From NCBI GenBank assembly GCA_019359695.1, contig JAHHGV010000001.1:62001-126000 (forward strand): 64,000 bases of DNA. Reading direction: 5' to 3'. Both the position numbers and the translations under genes were made by a program. Each line of letters begins with the position of its first letter. Positions within the stretch are counted from its first letter, which is position 1. Source of the DNA: Brasilonema angustatum HA4187-MV1. Lineage in GTDB: Bacteria; Cyanobacteriota; Cyanobacteriia; Cyanobacteriales; Nostocaceae. Of the stretch, positions 56,122 through 64,000 are shown piece after piece. The notes beneath the pieces are model-generated. The model searched no databases. It was not told the origin of the DNA and worked only from the letters and a program-made list of their open reading frames with translations.

Positions 56122-56837
56122 AGAAAGTGTACTTAGCTTCGTCAAAAATCAAATATGAGTCCTATAGAAGATGCTGACGATTTCGGCAACAGATTCGACA
56201 TATTTAACAGTCAAGAAAAATTATTTATAATCATTTCTTCTCTCCTTTAGAATAAATTTTAAGCATCAATCGATTTCTTTGATGTTATTTATAATTTATA
56301 CAAAATAGGTTGTATCAATCTGCCAAAGTGGCATATTTTAAAGAAAAAACTGTCAATTATCTAAATTGTGTACTTACTCATCAAGTTATGCATAGCACAA
56401 TATGGATCAGTTATAGTCTAAAACTTAGAGAAACTCTAGATTTTTAACCAAGTACGTATCAGCTTACCCCGCCCTCACGCACACCCCTGTGTTAGCCAAG
56501 AAGAAGGGTACTCGGGGTTTCCACGTTCGCAAAGTAGCATGCCCTACGGGCATAGAGAGTTGGGTATTAGGGGACAGGGGTGAGGTTTTTGATCCGCAAT
56601 TTGGGTTCTTAACTCAAAAAACCGCCATGCTGTAGATATTAAATCAGCATGGCAGATACTAAACAACTCAATCGAGTGTCTTTGAGAATCTATTGACTCC
56701 AGCAATTGTGTAATTGAATTCACAGAATTTTAAGGGAAAAGATTAACTTGTTCTGAAGCCATTTCAGGACTGGTGGATTCATATTCGTGAACTTATGTCG
56801 TTAAGCACTGCTCCAAATTACCACCACGGATTTCTGT

Positions 56838-57179
56838 TTATTTCTTACCAACCACCTCAAGTAATGGTCTATCTTTAATTTTGCTGAGGCAGCTAGTTGA
56901 TGTAATCTGGCTTTGGGATCTTTTGTCAGAGGAGATATTAGCAACTTTGAGATTTTCGTTTTGCTGTTGATTTGACCTACTGACATGAGAATTTTCTTTG
57001 AGCAATCGGTTGTAGGTACGGTAGGGAATGTAATGTAGAGGATTGTAGCCTGCAAAACGTAGCATAAGAACACAAGCCCAGGAATACTTACCAGCAAGAA
57101 TTGCCTCAACGACTTGGTCGAATTGTTCTGGAGGAAGTTTTTTATCTAAGTGGTGACTGCAAGACATATTTTGATTCAT
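56838..57179 (-). CDS. HetP-family protein
   Basis: 113 residues carrying the HetP-domain core [20 protein letters not shown] followed by [14 protein letters not shown] (about residues 30-64). HetP and its paralogues regulate commitment to heterocyst differentiation in Anabaena. The N-terminal stretch [16 protein letters not shown] looks like an exporter leader ending in AG. The C-terminal tail is polar and variable ([20 protein letters not shown]). The protein lies between a HlyD-like gene and, 2.9 kb downstream, a HetC-like exporter, on the same strand. Whether it is hetP itself or a paralogue cannot be decided from sequence. ATG start at 57179. Confidence 0.85.
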   Translation of the reverse strand: MNQNMSCSHHLDKKLPPEQFDQVVEAILAGKYSWACVLMLRFAGYNPLHYIPYRTYNRLLKENSHVSRSNQQQNENLKVANISSDKRSQSQITSTSCLSKIKDRPLLEVVGKK

Positions 57180-57375
57180 AGTGTTTGTGTTGTTGTGAAA
57201 GTGAATTAGCTGATCAGTTTCTTTGGTTATTTGTGTTCAATTGAAGGTATATCAACTGTTCTTGCCTGTTTGCAGATATTGCATTGCTTTAAGGGAAATA
57301 TCAGTGATAGGGCGATAGGGAACTATTTTGCAGTGGCTGGGAGTTTTGCTGTTGAGAAAACAGATGTAGCTTTTT

Positions 57376-58188
57376 TTAACTGGTACTGAAATCGACCTTT
57401 CTAAATGCATCAAGATTGATTTGCACTTTTTTATTTTGCAAGTGAGTCATTCCCATAACCAATTGCTGAATCTGCCTTTGGTTTAGTCGTTCTGTAGGCT
57501 GTGTTGGCATTTCTGCGTTTTGTGGTTCAAGTTTATCTGATGCTCTTAAGCCAGCTTTGTTCTCTTCTGCTCTGGCTAATGCACGAGTTTGGGCAAGTAT
57601 TCGAGTTCGAGCCATCAAATCTTTGATGTGGTTGAAGTGTGTTTGGTCGGGTGCTAAATCTTGGTTTTGCACTTCAACTTTTGAAAGCAAAGGCTCTGTG
57701 TCAAATTCTGCAACAACCTGACCTGTTTTGAACTCTTGAACTTCTTTAACTCCAGTATTAAGGATTTTGCTCAGATCTTGTAGCTGAAGTTTGTGAGGCG
57801 AATCTAGTGCTACAAATTTTTCTCGAACATGACTGACCTGTTGAATCTTTCCTGTCCACGCCCAAACAACAACCGTTGTAAAAAAAGTTATGCTCCTCAA
57901 CGTGACTAAATGAGCAACGGTTAAAGGTAGTTGATCAAGCAATGTCTCTAAGGATGTAGACCAATATCCTGCATTTTTATTTGCTATCTGAGGCTTTGTA
58001 ACCGTCGGGAAGCGTGACTCTATAGGTGCTTTTGGTAAAGCCTCTTTTATTGAAGTTAAATGATTTCCGTAGATGAATGCTGTTTGTGAAACCGAATCAC
58101 AGCAGGGATACAACTTATTAAAATTTATTCCTGTATTCTCTGTTGTGCTTAAGGTTTCCACTGCATTTGACCTGATGATACTGTTCAT
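57376..58188 (-). CDS. Short HlyD-like membrane protein
   Basis: 270 residues from the ATG at 58188 (MNSIIRSNAVETLS), preceded by a weak CAGGA site; the frame is open to a TTG at 58227. A single membrane segment (LRSITFFTTVVVWAWTG, about 94-110) is followed by TGKIQQVSHVREKFVALDSP and VKEVQEFKTGQVVAEFDTEP, matching the first lipoyl-type half of HlyD adaptors. The long coiled coil, second lipoyl half and beta-barrel are missing; the C-terminus instead ends in short helices (MARTRILAQTRALARAEENK). It is either a truncated relative or a specialised small form. It lies 196 nt upstream of the HetP-family gene. Confidence 0.7.
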   Translation of the reverse strand: MNSIIRSNAVETLSTTENTGINFNKLYPCCDSVSQTAFIYGNHLTSIKEALPKAPIESRFPTVTKPQIANKNAGYWSTSLETLLDQLPLTVAHLVTLRSITFFTTVVVWAWTGKIQQVSHVREKFVALDSPHKLQLQDLSKILNTGVKEVQEFKTGQVVAEFDTEPLLSKVEVQNQDLAPDQTHFNHIKDLMARTRILAQTRALARAEENKAGLRASDKLEPQNAEMPTQPTERLNQRQIQQLVMGMTHLQNKKVQINLDAFRKVDFSTS

Positions 58189-60182
58189 GATCTGTCCTGA
58201 TGATCCCAAACCTGACTTTCTATTCAAGTCTTTTTGCTGCTAAGCCGGAATGATGTTATGTCTCGATGAAATTCAGCAGCTAGTTTGTAAAAAAGCAATT
58301 TCTACAGACGGACACAATACAATAGAGGGTTATTAAACTTACAATTTTGATTTCCTGACCACTCAGTTGCTGGTGAGTTATCGACTGTAACTTTTGCTTA
58401 CTTTACCAGAGAAATTAATTTACCATATCCATGTTATATATCTGCTCTGACAAATTTTCTAGTGGCTTTCAGTAGATGCAATTTTATCTTTTTAAAATTT
58501 TACTCCCCCCTAATTAAGTTATTTGTTTCTGTTACAACTAACTTCCATTTTTATACCAAATAATTAGGATCCGTTAAGTAAAATCGCATACTTTTTAGGG
58601 TTTATCAAAAAAATCAAGCATCCCTAATCCTTAATCCCCATATTCGTATTTATACTATTTTTTGGCGTAAATGTCATCTCCTAAATTATTTTTTTTTCAA
58701 CGTTCTTTCGATTATGTTTCTAGATTAACTCAATTTTATCAACTTTACGTTTTCTGTCTTAAGTGTTAGATATTAGGGGGTAATACCCCTCATACACAAT
58801 GAAGAGAAAGCTTTTATATCCTCAAGAAGTATCTAGATTTGAGATGTGAGTAAATGTTCTAACACTTTCAAAATATATCAGTAAAAGTAGCATTTAGACA
58901 ATCTTTACTAGAGAGAAATCGTGATATTTTTTTTTACAATTACCGGAAAATATGTAGATCTCGTTATCTCACTTAAGATCCACCACATAGTCAAATTTTA
59001 ATTTTCAGAGGCAAATGCAAATCTACGATGAGTTTGTTATGGACTTGGCACAAAAAATCTTAAATTAATGCTGATCTCTACTTATGAAATGACATATTCA
59101 TGGTAAAATTTTAAGACTTTTCAGAGATAGACAGTCTTAATTACAACCAAACACTGTCTAAGGTATTTGAGAAAGCAAAAGTAGCATACTGCGACTGTGT
59201 AGATTTCTTGAATTTTTCAGTCAAAAAGGAGAAGTAGTACAATATGCTGCTCAGTAAATTTCAAAAATACTTGTATTTCTTTGGAATTTTGACGCTACAC
59301 AGTTCAGTTGTTTCTTAGTACTGAGTAGGATGTAACGAAGCCGTGTAGAAGGGAAACTATTTCACACCAATCACACGCCATTTGCTATCCTTGAAACCCT
59401 TGAAGTATGTTTATGACAGCCTACACTTTGGCGTAGTCTGTCTGCAGGAATTACACAGACGTACTGGCGGTGGCTAGCCTTCAGGGTAGCAAGTGGCGTA
59501 TCAAGCAACGATCGCGACTAACATTTACCACTACAACAGCTAATCATCGCCAGATAATCTGCACCACAATCTAATGAACTCTGTTGTTGAATAAAAAGAT
59601 AGCGACGCCATAACCGGATCATTCAAGGGCACAGATGAATTACCTGTTGGTAAAAATCAATATTTGCTATGGTTTCAGTAGCTTTTGAACTCTGAAGCTT
59701 GGAAAGAACTGCTGTTTACCTATAAATTTCTGTTCTCAGTGAACTGTTCACGACGAAAATATGTTCATCGTTTCATCTGTGTGTTTAGAAAAACTGGACA
59801 ATGTTGTTTGGTGTTGAAGCGAAAAGATTGAGAAGCCTTTCAAAAAAGATTTACAGCAATTTTGAATTGAAAGAAACTCCCTACCCGGAAACTTGTCATC
59901 TGTAAACATTTCTCTACATTACTAGTTTTTCATGTATTTCAAGCTACTAGTTTTTAGATTGTTCAACAGTAACTCCTACTTCTAAGCCCTTAAAACTCGG
60001 CGTGAATCGACATATTATAAGAGCAGTCCTAAATAATACTTCTGGAGTTAGTAGCTCAAGTCCGGAAAGAGGTGAAAAAATATTGTCTGACAGATAAAAA
60101 CGACTTGAATTCTTAGGTATAAAATGTTAATTTTGCATAGAAAATAGGCACCAGGTAAAAATCCCTAACCTGTAACCTATGG
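58189..60182. other. 2-kb AT-rich region without recognised gene
   Basis: AT-rich DNA between the HlyD-like gene and the GH116 gene. No open frame with recognisable features, no repeat of note. The GH116 terminator is at its right end. Confidence 0.4.
60144..60180 (-). terminator. Terminator after GH116 gene
   Basis: ATAGG (60144-60148) and CAGGT pair with ACCTG and CCTAT (60176-60180); the minus strand continues with TTTT. It starts 2 nt after the stop codon of the GH116 gene. Confidence 0.55.
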
Positions 60183-62741
60183 CTAATCAATGAGCAAATA
60201 AATTGCCCAAATTGCCATAGCACGAAGATAAGTACTAGCACGGAAAGTACCAACAACAGTGATAGCTTCAGGTGTGCGGAATTGTAGCCCATTCTCGTAA
60301 ATTTGCTGCACCACAGCGTATGCAATCCTAAAAGCTTCATCCTTCATTTCCATTTGCACCAAAAAAGCCGCCAACCCAAAATTTATTCCCGTCCAAATCT
60401 CCAAGGGATGAGTTGCATTGGGGTTCTCCGGAGAACCATCAGGACGAACACCGTTAGCAGCACCGAACTTCCCATCGTAAAACTTGAGGAAACAAGCATC
60501 GTAAACAGTTTTCAAAGCAGAGAGGGCGCACTCAACAGGTACAATATCCGGTAGACCCAACAAACGAGCATAGAATTGCCCACATAACTGGTCTGCCATA
60601 ACCACATCAGATCCACTTTCACTATCCAGTCGATAGTATTGCCCATTCCAGAGTTTTTCTTGGTAAATAGGGCGAGATTGTGCAAGCCAAGTTTCGTAGA
60701 TAGACTTTTGTTGAACCAATTCCTTTATGTCAATGGATGCTTTCCAAGGGCGATCGCACTCCTGTGTAGAGGTGTTTTCCTTTTGGTCTATGGAGTTTAA
60801 TAAAATATCGCAAATGGCGATCGCCGCCTCCATTGCCGCCAACCACAACCCACCACAATAAGCGCTGACTCCTACCAAGCGCCAGTCATCAAAAGTTTGG
60901 TCCGGTGCGCCAGAATTTTCCGGAATACCATCACAATCTTTGTCAAACCTTTTCAGGTAGTCTAGAGTTTGCACAACAGGATTCCAACACTCTGCCAGGA
61001 ATTCCACATCGTCAGCACCTGTCAGCAGGAAGTCTCGGTACACTTGCAATACAAAATCACAACCTAAATCTTTCCAAAGATTGCAATCTTGATAACTTGT
61101 ATAATTTGTTTTTTCCCAGACGTGTTCGTTTGGTGCACCTAAGTCGTGAGGTGTTGCTCCTGCTGCTTTACGAACTGCCATTGGACTTTCCGCACCAATC
61201 ACGTAATAGTAGCCAATAATACGGTGTGTCTCATCACAACTGGGAATTGCTCGTGCAAAGGCACGTATCACCGCCTTCTCCAGTTCTGGAAACAGCATCA
61301 ACAGGGCGAAAGAACCGTAAAGCCGCACATCCAAACTTTCATACCAGCGGTAATCTAAGCACTCTAAAGAGGCAAACTGACCTACAGGGTCGCGATCGCT
61401 TGCCGCACTCCAGAGAGTTCCACCACTCGTCAGATCATAAAGCTCATTAAACAGAGCCATTTTGAACCAGTCTGGCAAGTCTTGGCGCTCAATAATTGGC
61501 TGTTGCCAAGATTGAATCTGTTGTTGCCAAACATGATATTCTGCTAAAGCGGTGGATGCTATTGTCCAAGCATTCTTTCCACTTCTATCAAAAAAGTCCG
61601 TGTATCTGCGGTAATATGTAATCCCGGCTGCAAATTCTGTGATCGGCAAATCCCAAGTCAGCGCGAAGGGAATTTCCAGAGTTTCGCCCGGTTGAAGAGT
61701 GAAGCGTACAGCAAGAGCCACTCCTATCTGTTCACCTTCTGCTGCTGGAGTATCATCCACGTGATTAGGCAAAGAGCCATCCTGGGCGAAGCTTTGCCAG
61801 ATTTCTTCCCCAGTCCCAACTGGATTCCAACGCGTGTGGTACTGGACTTCAACATTCGGTTGTTTGCGAGTAGCAATGCACCACTGTCCCTCTCCTTCTT
61901 GAGGAGGTTCAGTCATATTAACCCGCTCCAACAACAATCCAATACTTTCACTGTTTTCAACGAGCTGATTAAAGTTATCCAGACTTTCGCCTAAACGTGG
62001 CTGATACTCATAAACTGGGCTTCCATCATCCCGCACCCGAACCAAAGGAGATTTCACAGCATTAGTAAACCAGCCAACCATATTTTCCCAAGTCAGCATG
62101 ATACTAAGACTAATAGGTGCATGAGTCGGGTTGTGTGCAGTCCACAGAAACACCGCGACTGGATAGCTTGCTTGTTGATAATTTTCTGCCCAAATAGGAG
62201 AGAACTGCTCGCAGGTTAATTCTGCTTGAAACACCCCTTGATAAACAAACCAGCTACGAGGGTATAGGGCGTGATAAGTTCCCGTTTGGGATTGGGCTGA
62301 TGAGGGAGATGAGGGAGATGAGGGAGATAAGGGAGTGAGGGAGTGAGGGAGTGAGGGAGTTATTTCTCCTGCTGCTTCCCCTGCTTCTTCTACTTTCTTA
62401 CTTTCCGGATACCACTGCCATGTTCTAAGGCTTCCGTCTTCAGGAGGTTCAGTACACAAAGCGCAGGCTTGCGAGGATGAGCCAAAAGATTCAAAGACAC
62501 TGAATTGACACGCGGGGATGTTTTTGAATACATGTTCACCGCCATCAATGTGCCACAAATTAAAATCTCCCCGCGAGGAACGACCAATACAACCTGCACC
62601 AAAACCGCCCAAAGGCATACCGTGCCAAGAACCATCATCAATATTGCTGGCATAACGGACTGTGTAAGGTTTGTCCCAACCTAAACCGATGGGACGACTC
62701 CAAGTGCAAGAGGGAATTACGGAAGATGGCAGTTTTTTCAT
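60183..62741 (-). CDS. GH116 family glycoside hydrolase (bile-acid/GBA2-type beta-glucosidase)
   Basis: 852-residue enzyme of glycoside hydrolase family 116 (related to non-lysosomal glucosylceramidase GBA2). The N-terminal domain begins with GMPLGGFGAGCIGRSSRGDF and NLWHIDGGEHVF. In the catalytic domain YESLDVRLYGSF (near 465) contains the likely nucleophile Glu, and APDQTFDDW (near 615) the likely acid/base Asp, by comparison with characterised family members. Other landmarks are NLWKDLGCDFVLQVYRDF and EIWTGINFGLAAFLVQMEM. No signal peptide is apparent, so it is probably cytosolic. A low-complexity insert (about residues 115-150, SLPHSLTPLSPSSPSSPSS) comes from a DNA repeat. Substrate unknown; possibly a glucoside or glycolipid. 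Confidence 0.92.
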   Translation of the reverse strand: MKKLPSSVIPSCTWSRPIGLGWDKPYTVRYASNIDDGSWHGMPLGGFGAGCIGRSSRGDFNLWHIDGGEHVFKNIPACQFSVFESFGSSSQACALCTEPPEDGSLRTWQWYPESKKVEEAGEAAGEITPSLPHSLTPLSPSSPSSPSSAQSQTGTYHALYPRSWFVYQGVFQAELTCEQFSPIWAENYQQASYPVAVFLWTAHNPTHAPISLSIMLTWENMVGWFTNAVKSPLVRVRDDGSPVYEYQPRLGESLDNFNQLVENSESIGLLLERVNMTEPPQEGEGQWCIATRKQPNVEVQYHTRWNPVGTGEEIWQSFAQDGSLPNHVDDTPAAEGEQIGVALAVRFTLQPGETLEIPFALTWDLPITEFAAGITYYRRYTDFFDRSGKNAWTIASTALAEYHVWQQQIQSWQQPIIERQDLPDWFKMALFNELYDLTSGGTLWSAASDRDPVGQFASLECLDYRWYESLDVRLYGSFALLMLFPELEKAVIRAFARAIPSCDETHRIIGYYYVIGAESPMAVRKAAGATPHDLGAPNEHVWEKTNYTSYQDCNLWKDLGCDFVLQVYRDFLLTGADDVEFLAECWNPVVQTLDYLKRFDKDCDGIPENSGAPDQTFDDWRLVGVSAYCGGLWLAAMEAAIAICDILLNSIDQKENTSTQECDRPWKASIDIKELVQQKSIYETWLAQSRPIYQEKLWNGQYYRLDSESGSDVVMADQLCGQFYARLLGLPDIVPVECALSALKTVYDACFLKFYDGKFGAANGVRPDGSPENPNATHPLEIWTGINFGLAAFLVQMEMKDEAFRIAYAVVQQIYENGLQFRTPEAITVVGTFRASTYLRAMAIWAIYLLID
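62298..62360. repeat. VNTR-like repeat inside GH116 gene
   Basis: GATGAGGGA units (three to four) followed by GTGAGGGA units (three to four). They encode PSLPHSLTPLSPSSPSSPSS in the GH116 protein. Period differences (9 then 8 bases) imply the run could shift frame if copies are lost or gained. Confidence 0.8.
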
Positions 62742-62801
62742 GATTGGATTATACAGCGTTTAGGTATCCGTTCCCAGATCTGTAAGTAATGTCGAAATTT
62801 T

Positions 62802-62999
62802 TTAATTGTCTTGCTCTACCTCAACAATCACTCGTAAATCAGCTTGTGGCATCAGCCGCTGCAAAATTGTAAGATGACCATCAGCATCACTGCGGCTGCG
62901 GAATCGATTTATCACAATTCGCTCAGTTGGTGAAACCCAGTGAACAACAGCCCACGGAGCAAGTGCTGTGCGGTATGTTTTGGTTTGTCGCTTTAACAA
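62802..62999 (-). CDS. Small conserved-looking protein with TTG start
   Basis: 65 residues (LKRQTKTYRTALAPWAVVHW; PTERIVINRFRSRSDADGHL; TILQRLMPQADLRVIVEVEQ). No ATG is available, but AGGAGG lies 5 nt upstream of the TTG at 62999, which fixes the start. The RFRSRSDADGHLTILQRL pattern recalls short cyanobacterial proteins that I cannot name. It lies upstream of the GH116 gene on the same strand with a 60-nt gap, so the two may be cotranscribed. Function unknown. Confidence 0.7.
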   Translation of the reverse strand: MLKRQTKTYRTALAPWAVVHWVSPTERIVINRFRSRSDADGHLTILQRLMPQADLRVIVEVEQDN

Positions 63000-64000
63000 G
63001 AAAACCTCCTATGACATCCATAAGACATTAATTGATACAGTTCTCATCAACAGATTTATGTCTGCTTATTTTGTAATCGATAGATACTGTTGTTATAATC
63101 AGCAGATGCTCAGATTTTTTACAAGCATAATTTCTGCACCAGCACTGACAACACGTAGTGCCAGACAAAAGCTTACCTCTATTCACACAATTCATACTTG
63201 CATGAATGAAGCGATGAACATGTCACTTTAACAGTTATCACGTAAGGTTTCGGTCAGTGGTAGCAGTTCTAAGTCACTTGCCTAGTTTTAAGGTTTCTCT
63301 CAAAGCAGCAGGTTGTCTCACCATACGCATGCAGCGAGTGTGGCAGACGGGTGGCACTGATTTAAGGAAAAGGCAAATATTTATGCAAGGCGCTAGTTGG
63401 TAGTGCTTGCCTGATAATTATCTTCCAACTCACACGAAGACGTGTTGATAATTTTGTCTTTGAACGTGCTAATATGTACGTCAACAAGCAACCAGAATCA
63501 ACCTTAAAAACTTCAGACAAAAACAGCAATCTAGTCTAGAAAAACTAGAGGCATTGGTTGAATCTAAGTTTTCTTGTTATTAACTATTGCTAACTGGAAA
63601 AAGTCCGACGATTTGATAACGCAACTATGTGCCTCCTGAGTTAGGAGTTTCTTTAAAAACCCTTATTAGAGCTTCTCAACTAAATATTAAGAGCATTTTC
63701 GACAAGCCACTATCAAGATGGTGTCTTGCGACAGACTAGTATACTTGCATCAAACCAAACGGAACTCGAAACCCACCGCCAAAGGTACTTTCTGGCTAGT
63801 GATAGATTATAGATTTTGTAACTACCTGCAAAAACAAACTCTCCAATAAACTCTCTAAATTGATATTAGACCCATATTGCTCATATCAGAGAGAGGGGTT
63901 TGAACCCTTTTTTGGAAAAACTCCGCAACCAATGCCGAAATCCCGAAATTATTTGTAAACAGAACGGGAATTGCTACAAAGAAGTACAGATTAGCTAATG
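63000..64000. other. Right end of window, no gene recognised
   Basis: 1 kb of AT-rich DNA with no convincing coding or RNA signal on either strand. The next gene would be beyond the window. Confidence 0.4.

Larger units (their letters stand above)
54160..56837. other. 2.7-kb stretch without recognised gene
   Basis: Mostly AT-rich. It contains short repeats at 55633-55653 and 56098-56121 and a GC-rich patch at about 56,465-56,590. Short open frames (for example 54829-55035 on the plus strand) show no family features. It lies between the HetP-family gene and the exporter and may hold the exporter promoter or decayed genes. Confidence 0.4.

Noticed and set aside
56801-57109. 102-codon minus-strand frame overlapping the HetP-like gene
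   Set aside because: Out-of-frame shadow; the HetP-domain signature lies in the frame 56838-57179.

Overview
The window looks like chromosome from a filamentous, heterocyst-forming cyanobacterium (order Nostocales). The evidence is a single-chain ferredoxin-type glutamate synthase, the cyanobacterial small families DUF1815 and DUF2839, a HetP-family gene, frequent GCGATCGC (HIP1) octamers, and many short palindromic repeats between and inside genes. No rRNA, tRNA, CRISPR array or transposase gene was seen.

Layout. 0-13 kb is mostly housekeeping: pheA, a Lon-substrate-binding-domain protein, the str operon on the minus strand (rpsL, rpsG, fusA, tuf, rpsJ, with an odd 0.9-kb gap between rpsL and rpsG), an IscA-like protein, a mannose-6-phosphate-isomerase-type cupin and a secreted phosphodiester glycosidase. 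13-34 kb holds the glutamate synthase, a polysaccharide deacetylase, a membrane glycosyltransferase cluster (DUF2079, two duplicated PIG-V-like genes, a broken GT39-like gene), dxr, a thioesterase, DUF1815, DUF2839, a degenerate helicase-like protein and an M48 protease.

34.1-53.9 kb is a roughly 20-kb block in which every recognised gene is on the minus strand. It appears devoted to making, modifying and exporting peptides. In transcription order it has: a C39-peptidase ABC exporter with an N-terminal cyclic-nucleotide-binding-like domain; an HlyD adaptor; a PpiC-type isomerase; three small proteins with double-glycine leaders; a Ser-rich small protein; an RTX calcium-binding protein; a 1531-residue protein with two OGT/SPINDLY-like (GT41) domains and three TPR blocks; an SDR-TPR-GT2 fusion; a decayed copy of the Ser-rich small protein; and a microviridin-type graspetide locus. 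That locus has a precursor with three core repeats, a broken mvdC and an intact mvdD. The Ser/Thr-rich export substrates next to O-GlcNAc-transferase-like enzymes suggest, as inference only, glycosylated secreted peptides.

54-58 kb carries a HetP-family gene and a short HlyD-like protein upstream of the exporter, resembling hetC-hetP organisation. 60-63 kb carries a GH116 glycosidase and a small conserved protein with a TTG start. Several genes (phosphodiester glycosidase, glutamate synthase, GH116, probably the IscA-like gene) carry in-frame insertions of short repeats, so repeat spread into coding sequence is a theme of this genome.
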